Below are positions 36,797 to 45,378 of a stretch of DNA of 64,000 nucleotides, in pieces. The position numbers and the translations under genes were made by a program. How positions within the stretch are numbered: position 1 is the stretch's first letter; every line of letters begins with the position of its first letter. Source of the stretch: an uncultured Lachnospiraceae bacterium (GTDB lineage: Bacteria; Bacillota; Clostridia; Lachnospirales; Lachnospiraceae); assembly GCA_949840915.1 (NCBI GenBank), contig CATKXY010000007.1, positions 49,682 through 113,681 of the forward strand. The letters are read 5' to 3'. The notes beneath the pieces were generated by a model. The model was not told the origin of the DNA. It searched no databases and worked only from the letters and a program-made list of their open reading frames with translations.

Positions 36797-36844
36797 GGAG
36801 TCGGGGATCGATCTGCAGTTGGCTGCAGTTCTATCCCCGACTCC
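36797..36844. terminator. Hairpin between the vWA operon and the pectinesterase gene
   Basis: GGAGTCGGGGAT and ATCCCCGACTCC form a perfect 12-base stem. The 24-base loop holds CTGCAG-TTGG-CTGCAG, a second small palindrome. Genes on both sides converge on it, so it may stop transcription from both, but neither strand has a clear U-run. Confidence 0.5.
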
Positions 36845-36938
36845 TGTCTGCCTTGATACCGATCAGAGCAGTAATCATGCTTTTGTCCGTACCGTTATTG
36901 TCATTTGGAATGAAATCGTCCGGAAAATCATAATCGGC

Positions 36939-38027
36939 CTACTGCGCATCCGCGGGTATCCAGCCGTTCAGTACATGTTCCATGGTGTATTCCGCAGCCT
37001 GCTGTGCCGTGAGCTGATGGGAGAAATCCGCCCTTTTGTCCGGGGCAGCTCCCGGGCCTGTGGAAGCATACTCTGCGTAGAAGAAGTGGTCATGTGGCTT
37101 GCTCCAATCCTTCCAGCCCAGGGGATGAATATGTTCGCCCAGCTCGCACTGCAGAAATACGGTCTTGGCAAATTCCCGCCAGGGTCTGCCCAGGTAAACA
37201 GTGTGAGGAGGGCAGTCACCGGTGAGTCTGCAGGCGTGGAGGACATATCCGTAAGGAATCTCCTCGAAGGTGGAGGCCGCGGTCACATAGCCGTAGACAA
37301 CCTCCTCGTCGGGGCTTTTGGGAGGCTCGCGGTCTTCGGGCATCTTGGAATAGATCTCACAATCCTCAAACCATGCGGTGGCGCTGCCGAAGATAAAATC
37401 CACATCGCCCTGGATAAAGCAGTGCCGGTACAGATGGCGGCCCATCACCCGGGGCTTGTACTCGCCGGGGCCTCTGAAGCCGCCGGGCTTGGCTTCTTTC
37501 AGGGGAAGAGGAGCGGTGAAGAGTGTGTCCTGACTCCCGAGGAAGCGGCAATTTTCAAAATAGCAGCGGTCGGCATCCACATAGAGAGCCAGAGCCTGAC
37601 CTACAGTGTGGCCGAATCCGGCGTCGTTTTGAAAAGTGATGTCCCTTGCCGTGAAGTCCGGAGCGTCGATGCGTACGGAGGCAGTGCGGAAGGTTCCGCG
37701 CTTTTCTCCGTTTTCCAGCTCCTCAAAGGCTCCGTGGCCGTATACCAGCACGGTTTTTTGATTCTCACCGATCATGGTGACTTTGGGTCTGGAAACAAGA
37801 AGCTTCTCACGGTAGACGCCTGCGCCTATGTATAGAGTGACGGGGGCGGCGTCGAAGTCCGGTGCGGGGAAGACCTTGTCATGTGTCAGGGCATCCGCGG
37901 TCTCCCCGGGCAGCGGAGCCAGTTTGTCCATGGCTTCCAGAGCTTCCGTCACTGTGGAAAAACAGTGGGCGCCCTCAGGGTGATCCTTCCAATTGATATA
38001 GATTGAGAGATGCTTGTCAGTCTGCAT
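36939..38027 (-). CDS. Pectinesterase, carbohydrate esterase family 8
   Basis: A 362-residue CE8 pectin methylesterase that removes methyl groups from homogalacturonan. The family's motifs are present: QALALYV with the oxyanion Gln, GSQDTLF, GDVDFIFGSA with both active-site Asp, and YLGRPWREFA with the Arg that binds the galacturonate carboxylate. There is no signal peptide, so it acts on imported methylated oligomers, unlike the secreted plant-pathogen enzymes. An extra stretch around residues 180-205 (PLPLKEAKPGGFRGPGEY) is an insertion between the motifs. The gene follows the HD-GYP gene by 54 bases behind AAGGAGG. Confidence 0.93.
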   Translation of the reverse strand: MQTDKHLSIYINWKDHPEGAHCFSTVTEALEAMDKLAPLPGETADALTHDKVFPAPDFDAAPVTLYIGAGVYREKLLVSRPKVTMIGENQKTVLVYGHGAFEELENGEKRGTFRTASVRIDAPDFTARDITFQNDAGFGHTVGQALALYVDADRCYFENCRFLGSQDTLFTAPLPLKEAKPGGFRGPGEYKPRVMGRHLYRHCFIQGDVDFIFGSATAWFEDCEIYSKMPEDREPPKSPDEEVVYGYVTAASTFEEIPYGYVLHACRLTGDCPPHTVYLGRPWREFAKTVFLQCELGEHIHPLGWKDWSKPHDHFFYAEYASTGPGAAPDKRADFSHQLTAQQAAEYTMEHVLNGWIPADAQ

Positions 38028-38081
38028 GGAATCAATCCTCCTTGAAATGTTTTCCGGCCGGTAATCCCCGGATCTACCGGA

Positions 38082-39167
38082 TTATAATAGTTCCTCGATG
38101 GTTAAATCGGGGCGTTCCGCAAGATTGATATAAGTATCGCCGCATTTTACCATAGGACGTGAGAGTTTTTCCCGGTTGATATAGATGATTTCTCCCTGCT
38201 GTCCGTCGCTTAAGCGGCAGCGGTTCTGGATGTAGGTGTTGGCCACATTCTCCATAAAGGTCAGGAGATATTTGGTGTCATATTTTTGCAGACCGTCCTG
38301 TTCGAGTATTTCGATGGCGCGGAAGGGACATAAAGGCCCTCTGTATACGCGGGCGGCCGTCATGGCCTCATAGACGTCTGCGATGGCCACCATGCGGGCA
38401 TACGGATCGTCTATCTGTTCGCCTGTGAGCCGCATGGGATATCCGCTGCCGTCGTTGCGCTCATGATGCATCAGGGCGGCGTTGCGGATATGATCGTCCA
38501 CGTCCTGAGCCTGAAGCATCTGGTAGCCGGTGATGGGGTGTTTCTGGATCAAGGCAAATTCCTGCGTGTCCAGCTTGCCGGGTTTGGTGATGATGGCATG
38601 GGGGATCATGAGCTTGCCCACATCGTGGAACAGCCCGCAGGCAGTGGCAAGCTCCACCTCTTCGGGTGAAAACTTCAGCCATCCGGCCATCACGTTGCAG
38701 ATGAGGCCTACATTCATGCTGTGGGTAAAGGTGGAATCGTCATATTCCCGCAGATTCTGCAGCATATCCAGAATGCCGATCTGGCCTTTTCCGTCAGCGA
38801 TCATGTCCAGCGCGTTCTGAAGCAGTGTGTTGACATCCAGCTCAATATTGCGTTCCACCATATTGTTCAGGGCGTCCTGGAAGGAATCCACATTCAGCTC
38901 GTAGTCCGCCTTGAATTTTTTGAAGACAGGCGAGTGCTGGATGCGCTCAAAATAAGAGAAATCCTGGACGTCAGTCTCCGCCGCCGTGTCTGCTGCAGCG
39001 GATGTTTTCTCAACATAGACGGTGAGAATGCCGTACAGATCCAGTTTTGTGATTAAGTTGTCGGTGAGCACTGTCCCCCGGGACAGGATCAGCTTCCGGT
39101 CGAAGCTCAGAACATCCTCTGCCACGACCATACCGGGGAGCAGCTGCGGTGTAGAAAGTCTTTCCAT
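38082..39167 (-). CDS. HD-GYP domain protein, putative cyclic-di-GMP phosphodiesterase
   Basis: A 361-residue cytoplasmic protein. The N-terminal 110 residues are a small beta-rich domain plus helices (STPQLLPGMVVAEDV, typical of stand-alone HD-GYP proteins). The C-terminal part is HD-GYP: THSMNVGLI, the FHDVGK metal site, KHPITGYQML, and HHERNDGSGYP, with the GYP motif intact. It should break down cyclic di-GMP (or a similar dinucleotide) if active. The gene has its own TTGACA/TATAAT promoter, and the pectinesterase gene may be co-transcribed from it. Confidence 0.9.
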   Translation of the reverse strand: MERLSTPQLLPGMVVAEDVLSFDRKLILSRGTVLTDNLITKLDLYGILTVYVEKTSAAADTAAETDVQDFSYFERIQHSPVFKKFKADYELNVDSFQDALNNMVERNIELDVNTLLQNALDMIADGKGQIGILDMLQNLREYDDSTFTHSMNVGLICNVMAGWLKFSPEEVELATACGLFHDVGKLMIPHAIITKPGKLDTQEFALIQKHPITGYQMLQAQDVDDHIRNAALMHHERNDGSGYPMRLTGEQIDDPYARMVAIADVYEAMTAARVYRGPLCPFRAIEILEQDGLQKYDTKYLLTFMENVANTYIQNRCRLSDGQQGEIIYINREKLSRPMVKCGDTYINLAERPDLTIEELL

Positions 39168-39217
39168 ATTAGCAGCCTCGCATTTATTAATGTATGTATC
39201 TTTATATTGTTAATTTT

Positions 39218-39247
39218 ATTATACTTTTTCGGGGATTGGTATGTCAA
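39218..39247 (-). promoter_or_regulatory. Promoter of the HD-GYP/pectinesterase unit
   Basis: Minus strand: perfect TTGACA (39242-39247) and perfect TATAAT (39218-39223), 18 bases apart, about 50 bases before the HD-GYP start. Confidence 0.75.
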
Positions 39248-39282
39248 TTTGATTTTTTGAGTTTAAGCATATTTATACGGTT

Positions 39283-39288
39283 TATAAT
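39283..39288 (+). promoter_or_regulatory. Likely -10 element for secA
   Basis: A TATAAT in the AT-rich gap 155 bases before secA. No good -35 stands at the right distance, so the call is weak. Confidence 0.3.
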
Positions 39289-39442
39289 TTGTTCATAGTT
39301 TCATGACAATGAGGAGTTGAATCTGTGGGGCAAATCTGTTAAAATAATTGATAGGCTGTTTGCAGAATGAGCAGATATTGGAGGCATACGGCAAATTCGC
39401 GCTGGCGCCGGACGGCATAGCGCAGATTGGTAAGGAAATCAT

Positions 39443-42007
39443 ATGACATTGATAGAAAAAATTTTCGGCACTCACAGCAGCAGAGAGTTGAAGCGTATCG
39501 AGCCGCTGGTAAACAGGATTGAGGAGCTTCGCCCTGCCATGCAGGAGCTCTCGGATGAGGAGCTGCGCGGGAAGACCGATGAATACAAAAGGAGATTGTC
39601 CGAGGGGGAGACTTTGGACGATCTGCTCCCGGAGGCGTTTGCCACCGTGCGTGAGGCGGGAAGACGCGTGCTGAATATGGAGCATTATCCGGTGCAGCTC
39701 ATCGGCGGCATTATTCTCCACCAGGGGCGTATTGCTGAGATGCGGACCGGTGAAGGTAAGACGCTGGTATCCACGCTGCCTGCCTATCTGAACGCGCTGG
39801 AGGGCAAAGGGGTCCACGTCGTGACGGTGAACGACTATCTGGCGAAGCGTGACTCGGAGTGGATGGGACAGGTGCATGAGTTTCTGGGCCTGAAGGTCGG
39901 AGTGGTTTTGAACGGCATGACCAGCGAGGAACGTCAGGCGGCATACAATTGTGACATCACCTATGTGACCAATAACGAGCTGGGTTTTGACTATCTGCGG
40001 GACAACATGGTGATTTATAAGGAGCAGCTGGTGCTGCGTGATCTGCATTACGCCATCATTGACGAGGTGGACTCTGTGCTGATCGACGAGGCCAGAACTC
40101 CTCTGATCATCTCCGGCCAGAGCGGTAAGTCTACCTCTCTGTACGAGGCCTGTGATCTGCTGGCCCGTCAGATGAAGCGCGGCGACGATATGCAGGAGTT
40201 GTCCAAGATCGACGCGATCATGGGTGTGGTACAGGAGGAGAACGGAGACTTTATCGTAAACGAGAAGGACAAGGTCATCAATCTGACGGCGGCAGGCGTG
40301 GAGAAGGTGGAGCGTTTCTTCCATATTGAGAACTATGCCGATCCCGAGAATCTGGAGATTCAGCACAATATCATTCTGGCGCTGCGCGCGCATAATCTGA
40401 TGTTCCGCGATCAGGATTATGTAGTGAAGGATGATCAGGTTCTGATCGTGGATGAATTCACCGGGCGTATCATGCCCGGACGCCGCTATTCCGACGGTCT
40501 GCATCAGGCCATAGAGGCCAAAGAGCATGTGAAGGTAAAGCGGGAGAGCAAGACATTAGCGACCATCACGTTCCAGAACTTTTTTAACTTATTCGAAAAA
40601 AAGAGCGGCATGACCGGTACGGCGCTGACAGAGGAGAACGAGTTCCGGGATATCTATGGAATGGACGTGGTGGAGATTCCCACCAACAAGGCCGTTATAC
40701 GAAAGGATCTGCAGGACGCCGTGTATAAGACCAAGGCGGAGAAGCTGCAGGCCATCGTGAATGCGGTGGAGGAAGCACATGCCAAGGGACAGCCTGTGCT
40801 GGTGGGTACGATCACCATTGAGGCCAGCGAGGAGATCAGCCGTCTGCTGCAAAAGCGCGGTATTCAGCACAAGGTACTGAACGCCAAGTTTCATGAGATG
40901 GAGGCGGAGATCGTGGCGGATGCCGGTATTCACGGCGCCGTGACCATCGCCACCAATATGGCGGGCCGCGGTACGGATATCAAGCTGGACGAGGAGGCCA
41001 GGGCTGCAGGAGGCTTAAAGATTATCGGCACAGAGCGTCATGAGTCCAGACGAATCGACAATCAGCTGCGCGGACGTTCCGGACGTCAGGGAGATCCCGG
41101 CGAGTCCAAATTTTATATCTCGCTGCAGGATGATCTGATGCGTCTCTTCGGCTCGGAGAGACTGATTACGATGTTTAATACGCTGGGTATCCCCGAGGGA
41201 CAGGAGATTGAGCACTCGTCTCTGACCCGGGCCATTGAGTCTGCCCAGAAGAAGATTGAGAATAATAACTTCGGGATCCGTAAAAATCTGCTGGAGTATG
41301 ACCGTGTCATGAGCGAGCAGAGGGAGATTATCTACGAGGAGCGCCGCCGGGTGCTGGACGGCGAGAGTATGCGGGATTATATCTATAAAATGATCACGGA
41401 TATCGTGGAGAACTGTGTGGACATCAGTATCAATGACGATGTGGATAAGGATGAGTGGGATTACAATGAGCTGAACACTCTGCTGCTTCCCACGGTGCCT
41501 CTGGAGCCTGTGACTGCGTCGCGCGTCCAGAAGGGGAAAAAGAACAGCTTAAAGCAGCAGCTCAAGGAGGAGGCCGTGAAGCTCTATGAGGCCAAGGAGG
41601 CAGAATTTCCTGAGCCTGAGGCGATCCGCGAGCTTGAGCGTGTAATTCTGCTGAAAGTGATCGACCGCAAATGGATGGATCACATCGACGACATGGACCA
41701 GCTCCGTCAGGGCATCGGGCTGCAGGCCTACGGCCAGCGCGATCCTGTGATCGAGTATAAGATGAGCGGTTATGAGATGTTTGACGAGATGACGCAGAAC
41801 ATCAAGGAGGAGACCGTGCGTCTGCTGCTGCATATCAGAGTGGAGCAGAAGGTGGAGCGGGAGCAGGTGGCCAAGGTCACCGGCACCAACAAGGATGATT
41901 CTCTGGCTAAGGCTCCTAAAAAGAGAGAGAATGTCAAGGTTTATCCCAATGATCCCTGTCCCTGCGGAAGCGGAAAGAAGTATAAGCAGTGCTGCGGACG
42001 CAGATAA
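39443..42007 (+). CDS. secA: Preprotein translocase motor SecA
   Basis: An 854-residue SecA ATPase, which drives proteins through SecYEG at the membrane. Walker A is MRTGEGKT at about residue 100, followed by [16 protein letters not shown] (DEAD-like), the preprotein cross-linking domain, [12 protein letters not shown] and [19 protein letters not shown] motor motifs, and a helical scaffold. The C-terminus has an intact zinc-binding [14 protein letters not shown] tail used for SecB or ribosome contact. Length is normal. It is followed by prfB at 37 bases, a common arrangement in Clostridia. Confidence 0.98.
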   Translation: MTLIEKIFGTHSSRELKRIEPLVNRIEELRPAMQELSDEELRGKTDEYKRRLSEGETLDDLLPEAFATVREAGRRVLNMEHYPVQLIGGIILHQGRIAEMRTGEGKTLVSTLPAYLNALEGKGVHVVTVNDYLAKRDSEWMGQVHEFLGLKVGVVLNGMTSEERQAAYNCDITYVTNNELGFDYLRDNMVIYKEQLVLRDLHYAIIDEVDSVLIDEARTPLIISGQSGKSTSLYEACDLLARQMKRGDDMQELSKIDAIMGVVQEENGDFIVNEKDKVINLTAAGVEKVERFFHIENYADPENLEIQHNIILALRAHNLMFRDQDYVVKDDQVLIVDEFTGRIMPGRRYSDGLHQAIEAKEHVKVKRESKTLATITFQNFFNLFEKKSGMTGTALTEENEFRDIYGMDVVEIPTNKAVIRKDLQDAVYKTKAEKLQAIVNAVEEAHAKGQPVLVGTITIEASEEISRLLQKRGIQHKVLNAKFHEMEAEIVADAGIHGAVTIATNMAGRGTDIKLDEEARAAGGLKIIGTERHESRRIDNQLRGRSGRQGDPGESKFYISLQDDLMRLFGSERLITMFNTLGIPEGQEIEHSSLTRAIESAQKKIENNNFGIRKNLLEYDRVMSEQREIIYEERRRVLDGESMRDYIYKMITDIVENCVDISINDDVDKDEWDYNELNTLLLPTVPLEPVTASRVQKGKKNSLKQQLKEEAVKLYEAKEAEFPEPEAIRELERVILLKVIDRKWMDHIDDMDQLRQGIGLQAYGQRDPVIEYKMSGYEMFDEMTQNIKEETVRLLLHIRVEQKVEREQVAKVTGTNKDDSLAKAPKKRENVKVYPNDPCPCGSGKKYKQCCGRR

Positions 42008-42044
42008 AAAGCAGTTAAAATAGGAAAAGGTGGTTTCTATTCCA

Positions 42045-43163
42045 ATGGTAGAGTTAGACCAGATGAAGGCAGAGATTCTGTCCTATGAGACTTCCCTGGC
42101 GGAAGTGCGGGACTCTCTGGACTTGGAGAATAAAGTAAAACGCATTGAGGAATTGGAGATGGAGATGGAGGCGCCCGGTTTCTGGGACGATCCCGACAAG
42201 TCCAATGTCAAGATGAAGGAGCTGAAGAATCTGAAAGATACAGTGGGGCAGTGCGACAAGCTTTCCACGCAGTATGATGATATTCTGACGCTGATCGAAA
42301 TGGGCTATGAGGAAGAGGACGCGGACATGGCGGCGGAGATCCGCGGCGAGCTGGACGAATTCATTGCGGAGTTTGAGGAGCTGCGTATCGGTACGCTGTT
42401 GTCGGGGGAGTATGACAGAAGCAATGCGATCCTGAAGCTCAATGCCGGCGCCGGAGGCACCGAGAGCTGTGACTGGGCAGGGATGCTCTATCGCATGTAC
42501 ACCCGCTGGGCGGAGCGCAAGGGTTTTGCAGTGGAGGTGCTGGATTATCTGGACGGGGATGAAGCCGGAATCAAGTCGGTGACTTTTCAGGTAAACGGTA
42601 TCAATGCATACGGTTATTTGAAATCGGAGAAGGGAGTGCATCGTCTGGTGCGCATCTCTCCTTTTAATGCGCAGGGAAAGCGCCAGACTTCTTTTGTGTC
42701 ACTGGATGTGATGCCTGATATTGAGGAGGATCTGGATGTGGATATCGACGAGAAGGATCTGCGCATCGATACCTACCGAAGCAGCGGTGCAGGCGGACAG
42801 CATATCAATAAGACATCCTCCGCCATCCGCATCACCCATATTCCCACGGGGACAGTGGTGCAGTGCCAGAATGAGCGCAGCCAGTTCCAGAACAAGGACA
42901 AGGCCATGCAGATGCTTAAGGCAAAGCTTTTTCTGTTAAAGCAGGAGGCTAATGTTGAGAAACTTTCCGATATCCGCGGAGAGGTGAAGGAGATCGGCTG
43001 GGGAAACCAGATTCGCTCCTATGTGCTGCAGCCTTATACCATGGTGAAGGATCACCGCACGGATGTGGAGACAGGAAATGTGGACGCCGTGCTGGACGGC
43101 GCCCTGGATTTGTTTATCAACGGTTATCTGAAATGGATCAATACGTCAGAGCAGGCAAAGTAG
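42045..43163 (+). CDS. prfB: Peptide chain release factor 2, no programmed frameshift
   Basis: A 372-residue RF2 that ends translation at UGA and UAA codons. It carries the SPF-type codon-recognition region (VRISPFNAQGKRQTSF) and the catalytic loop SSGAGGQHINKTSSAIR with the GGQ motif. In most bacteria the N-terminal part is joined to the rest by a +1 frameshift at CTTTGAC; here the matching place reads GAC TCT CTG GAC TTG GAG in one unbroken frame, so RF2 autoregulation by frameshifting is lost. I choose ATG 42045 (MVELDQ, AGGTGG eleven bases upstream); GTG 42030 is an alternative. It overlaps the convergent DUF975 gene by 26 bases. Confidence 0.96.
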   Translation: MVELDQMKAEILSYETSLAEVRDSLDLENKVKRIEELEMEMEAPGFWDDPDKSNVKMKELKNLKDTVGQCDKLSTQYDDILTLIEMGYEEEDADMAAEIRGELDEFIAEFEELRIGTLLSGEYDRSNAILKLNAGAGGTESCDWAGMLYRMYTRWAERKGFAVEVLDYLDGDEAGIKSVTFQVNGINAYGYLKSEKGVHRLVRISPFNAQGKRQTSFVSLDVMPDIEEDLDVDIDEKDLRIDTYRSSGAGGQHINKTSSAIRITHIPTGTVVQCQNERSQFQNKDKAMQMLKAKLFLLKQEANVEKLSDIRGEVKEIGWGNQIRSYVLQPYTMVKDHRTDVETGNVDAVLDGALDLFINGYLKWINTSEQAK

Positions 43164-43977
43164 CTTCCCGTGCCCGCATCAGATTCAGAAAGAAGTGGGT
43201 ATAGGTAACCTTCATGTAGGGGAGGAGCCACAGGTTTCCGATTCCAAAGGTGAGAAGACTCAGGAATATCAGCGGAAGAAAGCTGAGCTGAAGGCAGAAC
43301 AGGCGGCTCTTTTGTCCTTTCATGATATGAGTGCTTTGTCGGATCAGTTCGATGGCGCTGTATCCCGGAAAGTCCAGTAAGAGCAGGAACATCTGTGAGA
43401 TGCTGAGACTTAACGGGATATAGATCATCATGCAGACTGTCAGGAGAGACAGCACACACAACAACAGTAGCGGTGGGGCTTCGCGGCGAATCAGGAAGAA
43501 CACAAAATTCGCAGGCAGCAGAGCAATCTGGCTCAGCAGAACCGAGATAGCAGTCAGCTGCAGGGATTTACCCGTCTGATTGCGAAAACAATAAAAGACA
43601 TCAGAGACTTTGATTGATTTTCCGCAGGCTGCATTCAGGCAGAGAAAACTGATGCCGACATAAAATAGTGATGTAAAAATACTGACGCCTATCTGCAGTA
43701 CATAATTTATAGCGTTATACCACTCACTATAGCCCTGCATATAAGCAACATCACTTAACCGCTGCTGAACCTCTAACAGTTTCTGGCCACTCAGCATTTC
43801 CTTTATGACAACGGACATGCTGAAGAAAATCAGGGTAAAAAAGCTGATTATATATTTCGCTGCCGTTGAAATCAGGATAGCCGTCAGGGTGGCGAGAACA
43901 AAAGTACTGTATTTTCCGGTGAGCGTATCTTTGGCCTTTGCTTTCAGCGCGGCACCGGACAAAAAAGAGTTTTCCAT
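43138..43977 (-). CDS. DUF975 family membrane protein
   Basis: A 279-residue integral membrane protein of the DUF975 family, which begins with the typical ALKAKAKDTLTGKY segment. Five or six hydrophobic segments lie at about residues 25-50, 90-115, 135-165, 170-200 and 225-250. The family is common in Firmicutes and its function is unknown. Its 3' end overlaps that of prfB by 26 bases on the opposite strand. It is probably the last of a three-gene minus-strand unit starting at 45140; the gap to the next gene is 38 bases. Confidence 0.82.
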   Translation of the reverse strand: MENSFLSGAALKAKAKDTLTGKYSTFVLATLTAILISTAAKYIISFFTLIFFSMSVVIKEMLSGQKLLEVQQRLSDVAYMQGYSEWYNAINYVLQIGVSIFTSLFYVGISFLCLNAACGKSIKVSDVFYCFRNQTGKSLQLTAISVLLSQIALLPANFVFFLIRREAPPLLLLCVLSLLTVCMMIYIPLSLSISQMFLLLLDFPGYSAIELIRQSTHIMKGQKSRLFCLQLSFLPLIFLSLLTFGIGNLWLLPYMKVTYTHFFLNLMRAREATLPALTY

Positions 43978-44015
43978 GTCTGTACTCCATACAATTCTGC
44001 AGAGACTGCCTGCGG

Positions 44016-44531
44016 TCAGGCAACGTAGACTGCATGCATGCCGACGTATTTTGCGCGGTCGGCGGTTTTCAAGTCCTTCTGATAGGGATTTTCCTCATTG
44101 TAATATTTAATCTGGGTATTGGTGGTGCCGCCGGATATATAGGAGCGGCCGCACTCAGGACAAATGGCGGTTTGAATGGACACGGATGCCCGGAGAACTT
44201 TGCCGTTCTTCATGGCGGCATCAGAGTAGGCATTGCTCACATGCTCCTGCTCATGGGCGCGCACACTGGCAGCGGCATTCTCCGGGGAGATGTGCTGAGG
44301 TGTCTTAAAAGAAACCATTTCGTCGGAGCCGTCCTGATATTTACGCCGTTTGCAGGTCTCACATTCCTCCCCCGGCGCTTTCTTGCCGTCAGAAATACCG
44401 GGAAGGTTTCTATCCTCTCCGCGGGGACCCGCAGCCGCGAGAGCAGAGCCGTACGCGCCGTAGGATATTCTGCCTGCATAACCGCCGCCTGCATAATTTC
44501 CTGAATAGTTTCCAAAAGCAGAAATTGTCAT
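44016..44531 (-). CDS. Small putative zinc metalloprotease (SprA-related / CJM1_0395-like)
   Basis: A 171-residue protein. A Gly/Tyr/Ala-rich N-terminus without signal peptide is followed by a CETCKRRKYQDGSDEMVSFK block with a Cys pair, then SVRAHEQEHVSNAY, an HExxH-like zinc site of the form HEQEH, and a second Cys pair in TAICPECGRSYISGG. The pattern matches the small putative metalloproteases labelled CJM1_0395-like or SprA-related. Substrate and location are unknown. It lies between DUF975 and the Asp/Tyr-rich membrane protein gene, all on the minus strand. Confidence 0.7.
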   Translation of the reverse strand: MTISAFGNYSGNYAGGGYAGRISYGAYGSALAAAGPRGEDRNLPGISDGKKAPGEECETCKRRKYQDGSDEMVSFKTPQHISPENAAASVRAHEQEHVSNAYSDAAMKNGKVLRASVSIQTAICPECGRSYISGGTTNTQIKYYNEENPYQKDLKTADRAKYVGMHAVYVA

Positions 44532-44570
44532 ATCATTACCTCCTGAATATATTTTGGAGTGGACCCGGCT

Positions 44571-45140
44571 TCACAGATGCTCAAAGCCATAGTCATAGAA
44601 ATCGTCATAAAAGTCACGGTAATAATCATCGTAGAAATCCCGGTAATAGTCATAGTAGTCATCATCATAGTAGTCATCATGATAATAGTCATTATGATAA
44701 TAGTCATCATAATCATCGTCGCCGTAATGATCGTCATGATAAAAAGGATCAAAATAGTCTTCCTGATAGTTCGGAAAATCGCGGTAATCTATGTCATGGT
44801 AGTTGATGTAGGTAATCGCCAAATAAGTCATCATCAGCAATCCCAAAATCAAGCCTATGCTGGATAAAATGATGCCTGAAATGCTAAAGGCAAGACTATG
44901 CGGACTCAGTTTTTTGTCCTTATACATGGAAAGAATAAAGAACAGAATCCCCAGCGCGCCCAGCACAATAGAGAAGAGTTCGATACAACAGAACAAAACG
45001 GAGCAGATGCCGCAGATCATGGAGGCTACTGCGAAAGCATTCGTCTTAGACGATGTCTTCCGGGGGCCGGATGCAGGAGCGGCCTGAACATACATATGCT
45101 TTTCCCGGTTGTCAAACCGTTGGTTCTGATTATAGTCCAT
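44571..45140 (-). CDS. DUF4190-like membrane protein with Asp/Tyr/His-rich tail
   Basis: A 189-residue protein. Residues about 35-70 and 85-115 form two or three membrane helices of the DUF4190 kind (FAVASMICGICSVLF, SLAFSISGIILSSIGLILG). The last 70 residues consist almost only of Asp, Tyr, His, Phe and Arg, with a repeated DYYRDFYD unit, giving an extreme negative, aromatic-rich tail. Such a tail could bind metals or cations or form a condensed phase; the sequence alone cannot say. It heads a minus-strand unit behind a TTGCTT/TACAAT promoter. Confidence 0.75.
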   Translation of the reverse strand: MDYNQNQRFDNREKHMYVQAAPASGPRKTSSKTNAFAVASMICGICSVLFCCIELFSIVLGALGILFFILSMYKDKKLSPHSLAFSISGIILSSIGLILGLLMMTYLAITYINYHDIDYRDFPNYQEDYFDPFYHDDHYGDDDYDDYYHNDYYHDDYYDDDYYDYYRDFYDDYYRDFYDDFYDYGFEHL

Positions 45141-45172
45141 ATAGTGATCACTTCCTTTGTTCTATAGATTAT

Positions 45173-45201
45173 ATTGTAGCATAATTTCAGGTAAGAAGCA
45201 A
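45173..45201 (-). promoter_or_regulatory. Promoter of the 45140-43138 minus-strand unit
   Basis: Minus strand: TTGCTT (45196-45201), 17 bases, TACAAT (45173-45178). An overlapping TATAAT at 45168-45173 gives a second possible -10. Confidence 0.5.
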
Positions 45202-45233
45202 ATGATTACTGGAAATAATTTGTGCGGTAGAGC

Positions 45234-45262
45234 TTGAAGAAAATTCGGTTTTTATATAGAAT
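45234..45262 (+). promoter_or_regulatory. Promoter of tex
   Basis: TTGAAG and TAGAAT are separated by 17 bases, about 115 bases before the tex start codon. A small hairpin (GATGC-TTT-GCATC) follows in the leader. Confidence 0.5.
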
Positions 45263-45378
45263 AGTGTAGGATGCTTTGCATCAGATTTTGAGATAAAGAC
45301 GAATGCGCGGGCGGATATGCGGACACTGACCGCAGTACTTGCAAAAGTGTTACGGTTGGTCTGCGCGGAAAGGAAGTT

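Noticed and set aside
36819..37835. Open frame of 338 codons on the plus strand
   Set aside because: Antisense to the pectinesterase gene, which has all CE8 motifs.
39293..40528. Open frame of 411 codons on the minus strand
   Set aside because: Antisense to secA and without any recognisable domain.
44580..44790. Short repeated units that resemble an array
   Set aside because: The repeats are codon repeats of a D/Y-rich protein without unique spacers, so this is not CRISPR.
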